Source: Bacteroidota bacterium (GTDB lineage: Bacteria > Bacteroidota > Bacteroidia > Chitinophagales > BACL12). From it: DNA of 64,000 nt. The DNA is taken from positions 1,178,001 through 1,242,000 of the forward strand of contig JADJIS010000003.1 of the NCBI GenBank assembly GCA_016706865.1. The letters are read 5' to 3'. The notes under the pieces were generated by a model. The model was given only the letters and a program-made list of their open reading frames with translations. It was not told where the DNA came from and made no database searches. Both the position numbers and the translations under genes were made by a program. Numbering within the stretch: the first letter of the stretch is position 1; each line of letters opens with the position of its first letter. Below, piece after piece: positions 28,917-36,426 of this stretch.

Positions 28917-30937
28917 TGTGCTTGTATTTTTGTAAGTTCTGTCTGCAATTGATCCAATGCCGACCTACAGGACAAAACTACAGTATTAATTTTTTCCGAC
29001 AATAGGTGAAGATTAGTTTTTTCTTTGGCAGACACCTCAATGTTTTTCACAAGATCAAGCATTTCACCCAGACCTAGAAACTGTAATCCCGACTTCATTT
29101 TATGCGCTACAGCCCTTACTCCATCCCAGTTTTCGTCCTTGAGATGCTGCTGGATCTGAGCCAATTCCTCCGGAGTTTCGTCCAATAGAATGCGCATCAT
29201 TTTGATCTTTAACTCCGTATCCTCTTCGGTTATGGTATGAAAATATTCCAGATCTATTTTCGATTCCGGGGAAATTGCGATCAGTTTCTTCATCCTTTCC
29301 CCTGTAAAATAACCCTTCGAATTTAGCAATTCTATGATCTTCCGGCACAAAATATCCGGACTAACCGGTTTAGAAATATAATCATCCATACCCGCTTCTA
29401 TACATTTATCGGCCTCTCCCGTGGTTGCATAAGCAGTAAATGCAAGTATTGGAATTTTAGAAACCGGACTGTCCAACTTTCTTATTGCCCTGGTGGCATC
29501 AAGTCCGTTCAATTCGGGCATCTGAACATCCATTAAAATAAGATCATATGGAATGGTCTTTAATTTTTCTAAAACTATTTTGCCGTTCTCTGCCAGATCT
29601 ATCTGAACATTTTTCCAGATATGTTTCAATAATTCACTCGTGACCAGCTGATTAATAGGATGATCATCCGCAAGTAAAATTCTGCAATCCCCCACATCCG
29701 ATATTTCATCTGCTGTTTTATTTTTCAGATTATTTTGTTCCTGCACCAAATAATCTTTTGGCACGGCAAAATCTATTTCGAAAATAAATTCACTACCCTC
29801 ATTTAATTTGCTTTTAACCATAATGGCTCCATGCAACATATCTATCAATTTTTTTACAATGGCCAATCCCAATCCGGTGCCACCATAAATTCTGGTAGTA
29901 TCAATATTTGCCTGCGTAAAACTGTCGAATATAGAATTTAATTTATCCTGCCCTATTCCAATTCCCGTATCGCGCACACTAAAAAATATACGTGCCTTTT
30001 CCTCTATAACATCAATTAATTTTACCGTTACCCTTATCTCCCCTTTTTGAGTGAATTTAATTGCATTACTAATGAGATTTAGTAATATCTGATTCACACG
30101 AAGTTGATCTCCTGCCACAGCCCCAGGAACCTTTTCATCAATGGTCCACACGAGGTCAAGATTCTTTTCCTCCGCTTTAAACCGTATCGTTTGAATTAGA
30201 TTTTCAACTAATTGTTTTACGGAAAAATATTTTTCCTCCAGTTGTAATTTACCGGCCTCTATTTTCGAAAAATCGAGAATATCGTTTATCAATTCCAATA
30301 AATTATCTGCAGAAGTATCTATGGCATGTAAATATTCCTGTTGTTTTTGTGTGAGAGGAGTTTGGTGTAATAAATGCACCATTCCCACTATTGCATTAAT
30401 TGGTGTGCGAATTTCATGACTCATATTAGCAAGAAATTCCGCTTTGAATTTATTCGCCTGCTCTGCAAGATCTTTTGCTCTTTGTAAAGCCTCTGCTTTT
30501 TTGCGAAAAGTAATATCGCGTATTATTCCCTGATAGCCCACCAATATACCCGCTGAATCATATCTTACTGTTGAAGTGATAAGACAATCAATTAACTCCC
30601 CATCCTTTCTCTTTAATTTTAATTCATGTTCTATCACCTCATTGTGCTCATTAATGATCTGCTTAAATCTGTCTCTGTCCTCAGGATTTGCATAGGTACT
30701 TTCAACATTCAGTGCTTTTAATTCCTCATAACTATATCCAAGCAATTCAACAGTGGCTTTGTTGAATTCTAAAAATTTACCATCCAGACTCGTAAAATAA
30801 ATAGCATCAGTAAGTTGTTCGAGCAAAGAGCGGTATTTTATCTCACTCTTATATAATTCGCGCTCTATACTCTTGCTGTGCGTGTAATATTTTGCGAGTA
30901 ACTCCCGTAGTTGGTCAGAAAAATCGAATTCAGACAT
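28913..30937 (-). CDS. Hybrid sensor histidine kinase, PAS-HisKA-HATPase-REC-HPt
   Basis: The 674-residue protein contains a PAS domain (about 32-145), a HisKA dimerisation domain with the phosphorylated His 174 in NMSHEIRTPINAIVG, a HATPase domain with N-box NLISNAIKFT, G1 DTGIGIG and G2 GGTGLGLAI, a receiver (about 415-535, Asp in LILMDVQMPELNG) and a C-terminal HPt domain with His in VAHKMKSGLQFLG. It has no transmembrane segments, so it senses a cytoplasmic signal through PAS. The internal receiver and HPt allow a multistep relay, plausibly ending on the membrane-anchored regulator encoded next. Confidence 0.95.
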   Translation of the reverse strand: MSEFDFSDQLRELLAKYYTHSKSIERELYKSEIKYRSLLEQLTDAIYFTSLDGKFLEFNKATVELLGYSYEELKALNVESTYANPEDRDRFKQIINEHNEVIEHELKLKRKDGELIDCLITSTVRYDSAGILVGYQGIIRDITFRKKAEALQRAKDLAEQANKFKAEFLANMSHEIRTPINAIVGMVHLLHQTPLTQKQQEYLHAIDTSADNLLELINDILDFSKIEAGKLQLEEKYFSVKQLVENLIQTIRFKAEEKNLDLVWTIDEKVPGAVAGDQLRVNQILLNLISNAIKFTQKGEIRVTVKLIDVIEEKARIFFSVRDTGIGIGQDKLNSIFDSFTQANIDTTRIYGGTGLGLAIVKKLIDMLHGAIMVKSKLNEGSEFIFEIDFAVPKDYLVQEQNNLKNKTADEISDVGDCRILLADDHPINQLVTSELLKHIWKNVQIDLAENGKIVLEKLKTIPYDLILMDVQMPELNGLDATRAIRKLDSPVSKIPILAFTAYATTGEADKCIEAGMDDYISKPVSPDILCRKIIELLNSKGYFTGERMKKLIAISPESKIDLEYFHTITEEDTELKIKMMRILLDETPEELAQIQQHLKDENWDGVRAVAHKMKSGLQFLGLGEMLDLVKNIEVSAKEKTNLHLLSEKINTVVLSCRSALDQLQTELTKIQAQ

Positions 30938-30994
30938 CAGCCACAGATTAACGCAATATCTGTCATATTTAAAACGGCAATTGGTTATTCCTCC

Positions 30995-31002
30995 TATATT
31001 TG
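30995..31002 (+). promoter_or_regulatory. -7 element abutting the polyprenyl synthetase gene
   Basis: TATATTTG ends five bases before the ATG at 31008. This favours that ATG over the upstream in-frame codon at 30981 and suggests a leaderless mRNA. Confidence 0.55.
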
Positions 31003-31007
31003 CAGTG

Positions 31008-31982
31008 ATGTTGACAGCAGATCAGATAAACACGCTTATAGAACTCCGTTTACGTGAAATTCCATTTCCACAAACTCCCGTAGGCCTTTATGATCCGGCG
31101 AGATATATTTTAAACGGAGGTGGAAAACATATCAGACCTACACTTGCAATGCTGAGTTCAAATCTCTTCACCGACGATCTGAAACCTTGTGAAGATGTGG
31201 CTTTAGCAATGGAAGTATTTCACAATTTCACGCTGGTGCACGACGATATTATGGATAATGCCCCAACGCGACGCGGCCGTGCCACCATCCATGAAAAATG
31301 GGATCTGGCTACGGGAATTCTTTCAGGAGATGCACTTTTGATCAAAGCATATCAATTGCTGTCAGGAATAAAAAAAGAACGCCTGGCTGAAGTGTTGAAT
31401 ATGTTCAATGATACTGCATTAAAAGTTTGTGAAGGTCAGCAACTCGACATGGATTTTGAGACAAAAACGGATGTGGTTTTGGAAGATTATATAACCATGA
31501 TAACCGGTAAAACTTCCGTATTACTCGGTTGTAGTTTATATTGTGGAGCACTTGCAGGTGGAAGCGATGAGGAAAATGCAAAATTATTATATGAAGCAGG
31601 CATTAAACTCGGCAACAGTTTTCAAATTCAGGATGATGTTTTAGACGCTTTTGGTGATGAAAAAAAATTCGGCAAAAAACCGGGTGGAGATATCGTTCAA
31701 AATAAAAAAACTTTCCTTATTCTCACAGCGCTCAAAAAAGCCAATTTAACTGATATAGAACATCTGAAATATTTATACAGCAAAAAACCTTTGGATGAAC
31801 AAAATAAAATAGATGCCGTAATGGAAGTTTTTATCAAATACAATATTCAACAGGATGCAGAACTGGAAATGCAAAAACAATACGATGCAGCGATCGCATT
31901 ATTAAAAAAAGTAAATGTTGCCGAAGAAAGAAAAGAAAATTTATATCAGTTCCTGGAATATATTTTTAAAAGATCCTATTAA
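31008..31982 (+). CDS. Trans-isoprenyl (polyprenyl) diphosphate synthase
   Basis: The 324-residue enzyme has both Asp-rich motifs of isoprenyl diphosphate synthases: the first, LVHDDIMDNAPTRRG (Asp 79, 80, 83), and the second, FQIQDDVLDAFGD, plus GGKHIRP and KTSVLLGCSLYCGA. The residues before the first motif (VFHNFTL) include aromatic residues at chain-length positions, consistent with a short-chain (C15-C20) product, but this is not firm. It elongates IPP onto allylic diphosphates for quinone or carrier lipid synthesis. The ATG at 31008 is chosen over 30981 because the promoter -7 element lies between them. Confidence 0.93.
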   Translation: MLTADQINTLIELRLREIPFPQTPVGLYDPARYILNGGGKHIRPTLAMLSSNLFTDDLKPCEDVALAMEVFHNFTLVHDDIMDNAPTRRGRATIHEKWDLATGILSGDALLIKAYQLLSGIKKERLAEVLNMFNDTALKVCEGQQLDMDFETKTDVVLEDYITMITGKTSVLLGCSLYCGALAGGSDEENAKLLYEAGIKLGNSFQIQDDVLDAFGDEKKFGKKPGGDIVQNKKTFLILTALKKANLTDIEHLKYLYSKKPLDEQNKIDAVMEVFIKYNIQQDAELEMQKQYDAAIALLKKVNVAEERKENLYQFLEYIFKRSY

Positions 31983-31995
31983 ATGATTCTAAATT

Positions 31996-32003
31996 TATCT
32001 TTG
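31996..32003 (+). promoter_or_regulatory. Putative -7 element of the rlmH operon
   Basis: TATCTTTG matches TAnnTTTG and lies about 46 bases upstream of rlmH; the leader includes a short CCTTAGTGCCTTAGTGG direct repeat. Confidence 0.4.
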
Positions 32004-32049
32004 TGAAACCTTCGAGCCTTAGTGCCTTAGTGGCAAAAAAAAATTGTAA

Positions 32050-32511
32050 ATGAATATCACCTTCCTCAGCATTGGCAAAACAACAGACAAACAGGTAGCA
32101 GCCGGTTGCGAGGTGTACAATAAAAGAATTAAAAAATATATTGGTTTCATCTGGAAAGAAACCACCGATATAAAATCATTATCACCAAACGAAATGAAAA
32201 TTCGAGAGGGCGAATTAATTAAAAAACACATTGAAAAAGGAGACCATATTATATTATTAGACGAATTGGGCAAACAATTTACTTCTAAAGAATTTTCAGG
32301 TTATATCAGTCAAAAACAAATGGAAAATAAAAAACAACTGATATTTGTGTTGGGCGGTGCTTATGGTTTTAGTGAGGAGATCTATAAACTTGCAAATGAA
32401 AAGATCAGTCTTTCCAAAATGACCTTCCCGCATCAAATGGTGCGACTCATTTTTTTAGAACAACTATATCGCGCATTCACCATCATTAAAAACGAACCAT
32501 ACCATCATTAA
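32050..32511 (+). CDS. rlmH: 23S rRNA pseudouridine-1915 N3-methyltransferase RlmH
   Basis: The 153-residue SPOUT enzyme matches RlmH over its full length: MNITFLSIGKTTDKQV at the N-terminus, LLDELGKQFTSKEFS, the SAM-binding FVLGGAYGFSEEIY and the C-terminal SKMTFPHQMVRLIFLEQLYR with EPYHH. It methylates pseudouridine 1915 in helix 69 of 23S rRNA. Its stop overlaps the start of the rhomboid gene by one base, and threonine aldolase overlaps that in turn, so the three form an operon. Confidence 0.97.
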   Translation: MNITFLSIGKTTDKQVAAGCEVYNKRIKKYIGFIWKETTDIKSLSPNEMKIREGELIKKHIEKGDHIILLDELGKQFTSKEFSGYISQKQMENKKQLIFVLGGAYGFSEEIYKLANEKISLSKMTFPHQMVRLIFLEQLYRAFTIIKNEPYHH

Positions 32512-33146
32512 TGGAAAATTTCAGTATTACAATTTTAATTATTATTCTTACTGCCATCACTTCCATTATGGCATTTAATAATCCGGCAATGAAGGGAACG
32601 GCATTATTTTATCCCTTTGCAATGCGTGAACGAAACGAGTGGTTTCGTTTTATTACCAGCGGATTTATTCATGCTGATTTTTTACACCTGGGGGTAAATA
32701 TGTTTGTATTATATTCCTTTGGCACAACACTGGAAAAATTTTACCTGCCTGAAATTTTTGGAGCGAGCGCCAACTTAATGTATGTTGCAATTTATATTTT
32801 AGGGATGATTTTATCCGATGTTCCCTCCTACTTCAAACACCGTCACGACGCTACTTACAGAGGATTGGGCGCATCGGGTGCCGTTGCCGCAGTTTTGTTC
32901 GCATGTATTTTAATAGGTCCTTTTAATGGCGGAATAGGATTTTTCTTTATTCCAACTCTTAGTGTTCCACCAATTGTTTTCGGAGTATTGTATATAGTTT
33001 ATTCTTATTACATGGGCAGAAGAGGGGGAGATAATATTAATCACGATGCACATCTTTACGGAGCCTTATTCGGATTTATTTTTCCCGGTATCTTTAAACC
33101 GGAATTATTCACCTTATTAATTGATCAAATACAAATGAAATTATGA
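32511..33146 (+). CDS. Rhomboid family intramembrane serine protease
   Basis: The 211-residue protein has six hydrophobic helices. The catalytic Ser is at 122 in RGLGASGAVAAV, and the His at 181 in HDAHLYGALFGF; the HADFLHLGVNM element after the first helix is also typical. Rhomboids cut transmembrane substrates within the membrane; no substrate is evident. The gene overlaps rlmH by one base and ltaE by four. Confidence 0.92.
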   Translation: MENFSITILIIILTAITSIMAFNNPAMKGTALFYPFAMRERNEWFRFITSGFIHADFLHLGVNMFVLYSFGTTLEKFYLPEIFGASANLMYVAIYILGMILSDVPSYFKHRHDATYRGLGASGAVAAVLFACILIGPFNGGIGFFFIPTLSVPPIVFGVLYIVYSYYMGRRGGDNINHDAHLYGALFGFIFPGIFKPELFTLLIDQIQMKL

Positions 33147-34162
33147 GAGTAGATCTGCGCAGTGATACTATCACCAAACCTTCCCCAGAAATGAAAGAAT
33201 TTATGCTGAAAGCAGAAGTTGGTGATGATGTTTTTGGTGAAGACCCCACTATTAATGAATTGGAAAATAAGATCTGTAAAATGTTTGGTACTGAAGCGGC
33301 AATGTTTACACCAACTGCTACCATGTCGAACCAGATCGCACTAAAAATATTGACAAATCCGCTCGATGAAATTATTTGCGATCGCACTTCGCATATTTAT
33401 AATTATGAGGTGGGTGGATATGCATTTCATTCGGGTTGTTCGATCAGATACCTGGAAGGTGATCGCGGAATAATATCTGCGGAAGCTATTTCAAAAAATA
33501 TTAATCCTGAAGACGTTCACAAAACAATTACAAAATTGGTTTCTCTGGAAAATACTTCTAACAGAGGCGGAGGAAAAATATTTCCGATAGCAGAAATTGA
33601 AAATATAAAAAAGATTTGTGATACCAATCAATTAAATCTTCATTTAGATGGCTCCCGATTATTTAATGCTTTGGTAGAAACCAAAGAAGATGCTTCTGAA
33701 TACGGAAAATTATTTGATACAATTACTTTATGTTTTTCGAAAGGTTTGGGATGTGCCTTTGGATCCATATTAACCGGTAAAAAAAATCATCTTCAAAAAG
33801 CGAGACGAATCAGAAAAGTATTTGGCGGCGGAATGCGCCAAGCAGGAATTATGGCTGCCGGTTGTATCTATGCACTGGATAATAATATAAACCGTTTGCG
33901 TCAGGATCATCAACTCGCAAAATATATTGAACAACAATTAATGTTAAGCAATTTTGTAAGTGATATACTTCCAGTGGAGACTAATATTATCATCTTCCAA
34001 TTACATGATAATATTAACGCTAAAACTTTTATCGATCATCTTGCCCAAAATGACATTCATGCCTTTGCAATCGGAGATAATTGGGTGCGATTTGTAACAC
34101 ATTTGGATATTAATGCGGACATGGCGGAACACACAAGAACTGTTTTGGCAAAAATGAACTAA
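33143..34162 (+). CDS. ltaE: Low-specificity L-threonine aldolase
   Basis: The 339-residue PLP enzyme begins MRVDLRSDTITKPSPEM and includes EVGDDVFGEDPTINELE, the LHLDGSRLFNA motif and the PLP lysine in LCFSKGLGCAFGS. These match the beta-eliminating-lyase family typical of threonine aldolase, which splits threonine or allo-threonine into glycine and acetaldehyde. The substrate stereochemistry cannot be told. It is the last gene of the rlmH operon. Confidence 0.92.
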   Translation: MRVDLRSDTITKPSPEMKEFMLKAEVGDDVFGEDPTINELENKICKMFGTEAAMFTPTATMSNQIALKILTNPLDEIICDRTSHIYNYEVGGYAFHSGCSIRYLEGDRGIISAEAISKNINPEDVHKTITKLVSLENTSNRGGGKIFPIAEIENIKKICDTNQLNLHLDGSRLFNALVETKEDASEYGKLFDTITLCFSKGLGCAFGSILTGKKNHLQKARRIRKVFGGGMRQAGIMAAGCIYALDNNINRLRQDHQLAKYIEQQLMLSNFVSDILPVETNIIIFQLHDNINAKTFIDHLAQNDIHAFAIGDNWVRFVTHLDINADMAEHTRTVLAKMN

Positions 34163-34190
34163 CCCGGTTCGGAAATAGCCAAACCCCCTC

Positions 34191-34682
34191 CTATTGCATC
34201 AACCTTTGAAGAAGATTGTTGATCACTCTGTTATTACCGTTATTTCCTCCAAAAAGGCCTAAAATAGAGTTTAGCATGCCTCCACCCTTTCCCTGCATGG
34301 AATTTATCTCAGAATTAATGTCAAAACCGGAGTTCTGCGCGTTGCGAACCTTGCCATTTAGCATGTTCATAATAATGGGAAGAGCCATTATTGCCAACTG
34401 CTGGGCGCTTTGATTGGAAATGTTTAGTTTGTTCTGTAACTGATTGGTTACAGATCCTTTTAGAGAGTTAATTATATCGTTGTCGTGGCCGGTATCAATG
34501 CCTGACAGCATTTCCTTCAATGGATTTACATCCCCCTTCTTAGCCTGTAATAATATGGTATTTATAACGGTTTGCGAGGTAACATCCGACACCTGCTTGC
34601 TGTCCAGGTCGTTCAAACCGGGAATATTGCGGGTTATCCCACCCAAATTTTCCTGTGCTATATTAAGTAATTGATCGAACAT
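34191..34682 (-). CDS. DUF937-like conserved protein
   Basis: This 163-residue protein has no signal peptide. It begins MFDQLLNIAQENLGG and has helices around QTVINTILLQAKKGDVNPL, KGSVTNQLQNKLNISNQSAQ and LAIMALPIIMNMLNGK, and ends in a Gly/Asn-rich tail (GGGMLNSILGLFGGNNG). The helical core resembles DUF937/YidB-like proteins. The function is unknown. Codons for SVTNQL lie within a 25-base sequence that is repeated exactly at 38577-38601. Confidence 0.72.
   Translation of the reverse strand: MFDQLLNIAQENLGGITRNIPGLNDLDSKQVSDVTSQTVINTILLQAKKGDVNPLKEMLSGIDTGHDNDIINSLKGSVTNQLQNKLNISNQSAQQLAIMALPIIMNMLNGKVRNAQNSGFDINSEINSMQGKGGGMLNSILGLFGGNNGNNRVINNLLQRLMQ
34434..34458. repeat. 25-base palindromic sequence, coding copy
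   Basis: CTGTAAC-TGATT-GGTTACAG is a near-perfect hairpin followed by ATCCT. The identical 25 bases occur in the intergenic region at 38577-38601. Confidence 0.85.
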
Positions 34683-34755
34683 GCCTGTCTGTTTTTCTAA
34701 GTTTTGTAAATATATTGAAACAAAACCACTTTTTCAACAGAATTCGATTTATAGA

Positions 34756-34897
34756 TCAATACTTCGAATGCCCGATAAATATTTTCGTAACAGGTAATAC
34801 ATTTTTGGGTTTACTTTTTATCAGGTAAACACCCTGTGAATAATCCATTAGATTATAATCATTATGGCTGAAGTAATGTTAAAGTCCATAATTACCC
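34756..34897 (-). pseudogene. Remnant of a T9SS sorting domain
   Basis: On the minus strand this encodes, with one frameshift, MDFNITSA, then MDYSQGVYLIKSKPKNVLPV and TKIFIGHSKY. This is nearly identical to the C-terminus of the T9SS protein at 36427-38439 (KGVYLIKSKPTNELPV, TKVFIGH). No upstream reading frame belongs to it. It is a decayed 3' end left after a duplication or recombination with that gene. Confidence 0.8.
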
Positions 34898-34966
34898 CCC
34901 AAGTTATACCTATTTAATATTAAACCCTAAAATTTTATCAATATAAAGTCTGAAAGAAAATCTACA

Positions 34967-35836
34967 CTAATTATCTATAACTATTTTTTTAGTAAATTTT
35001 TTCAATCCATCTGTTAATTCTACAATATACATTCCATTCGGTTGCTTTAATTGAAATTGTGCATTAAGAGCTATTAGGTTGTCAAAATAAAGGAGACTTC
35101 CATTAAGGTCGTAAACTGATACTTCAAGGTTCTCCTGTATTTCATCCAAGTATATAAAAACAGTATTTCCAAAACCGTAAACAACAGCATTCAATGTATT
35201 AACTTCTTGAATATTGACTGTAGAGGTATCGCCAATTGCATCTCCGGCTAAGATCCCTATATTACATTTCGTTTCATACGCATAATCTTTAATAATAAGG
35301 GTTCTGCCTTCATCCATGACATCGCATCGTATCCATCCATAATGATCACAACCATAGGTACCAATAAATCTAACGCCTAAATAATGATCAAACATTTCCG
35401 GATACCAGTTCCCCCCGGTAATGTCTGGCGGAAATGTATTTATATCCTTAAATGCTATCCTTTGAAAAAAAGCTGTTTGGAATTCCAATCCCTCATTAAT
35501 TAATGTCACTTCTGACAGTGCATATGGATAATATATCAACAAAGAACCTAATTGGCTTCCTGCTATGGCATTATCATGAATATTAGGACCTGCCCATAAT
35601 CTTTGCCTGGTTTCAAAAAAACCAGATGAAAATGTTGTATAGGACCAATTAAACAAAATAAAGTCGGTAGTCCCATTGTTATCCATATCAATGAAAAGAT
35701 TCTCTAAATCACTATCTAAGACTACATCAGGATCAACATCAGTATAAAAAGCCTGAGAAGCAACGTTTTTATGGATATTCAGTAATAATGAAGTGAAAAT
35801 TGAATAGGAAAATATGGTAAATCTTTCAGACTTCAT
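34967..35836 (-). CDS. T9SS-targeted secreted protein, DYAYE family
   Basis: The 289-residue protein has an N-terminal signal sequence (ending about VASQA), a calcium-loop-like stretch DMDNNGTTDFILFN, a conserved HYGWIRCDVMDEGRTL and KDYAYETKCN block, and a C-terminal T9SS sorting domain (VYDLNGSLLYFDNL, PNGMYIVELTDGLKKFTKKI). Its N-terminal 200 residues are related to the neighbouring gene at 36427-38439 (FNDDGINDIQI, HFGWIRLSIEN, QDYAYEATPN), so the two are diverged tandem paralogues. The function is unknown; it is expected on the cell surface or outside the cell. Confidence 0.82.
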   Translation of the reverse strand: MKSERFTIFSYSIFTSLLLNIHKNVASQAFYTDVDPDVVLDSDLENLFIDMDNNGTTDFILFNWSYTTFSSGFFETRQRLWAGPNIHDNAIAGSQLGSLLIYYPYALSEVTLINEGLEFQTAFFQRIAFKDINTFPPDITGGNWYPEMFDHYLGVRFIGTYGCDHYGWIRCDVMDEGRTLIIKDYAYETKCNIGILAGDAIGDTSTVNIQEVNTLNAVVYGFGNTVFIYLDEIQENLEVSVYDLNGSLLYFDNLIALNAQFQLKQPNGMYIVELTDGLKKFTKKIVIDN

Positions 35837-36426
35837 TGTACAGCTTTAACGAATTATGCAGTGACTTGTGTTTTAATATGTAATTTTAAGTAGTGGATTT
35901 CATATTTGAATAGTAAATATAAATATAATTGTCGTCATCACTAATAAATACCGTTGGTTGTACGTTAATATTATAGGGGGTTAATTGAAAAATTGGCTTT
36001 CAAGTAGTGTAAATTTTGTGATTGTTTTTCTCGAAATAAAGTAAAGACATAGTAATTAGATCAGGGTAAATAATAATTCCTTAGTTCAAGCAGGGTGCTT
36101 GTCCCCATATTCCAAGCAGGGTTCTTGTCACCCGAAATTTAATACAGACAAAACCCTGCGACATACATGCGAATTTCCTCGCAGGGTTTTGCCGGTTTAT
36201 TTATTTTTTTTGAGGCAAGAACCCTGCTCGGACTTTTAAATATTCCGCAGAAACAAAGCTGACAGATGGAATGAAGCCGCACAATTTAATGAGTTTAAAC
36301 TGCCCGAAGAATCTACCCATTTATGGTACATGGGTTGGTAGTGTTAAGCGTAAATTCAATTACTCATTGCCTACCCTATATTTTTAGTGACCTTTTCAAT
36401 ATAAGGTGATTTAGCGTCTAATATTT
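35837..36426. other. Intergenic region with repeat copy and a coding-like fragment
   Basis: Apart from the nested palindrome at 36087-36233 (listed separately), bases 36243-36342 on the plus strand read open as NKADRWNEAAQFNEF followed by PEESTHLWYMGW and a stop. This may be a remnant of a lost gene; a second frame is also open, so it is not called as a gene. Bases 35837-36080 show nothing. Confidence 0.4.
36087..36233. repeat. Nested palindromic repeat, CAAGCAGGGTTCTTG type, copy 1
   Basis: Two CAAGCAGGG units (36087 and 36113) are followed by a perfect inner hairpin AAAACCCTGCGA / TCGCAGGGTTTT and an outer arm CAAGAACCCTGCT that pairs with the units. The element is repeated in the same orientation at 38615-38790, so the pair flanks the gene between them. 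Confidence 0.88.
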
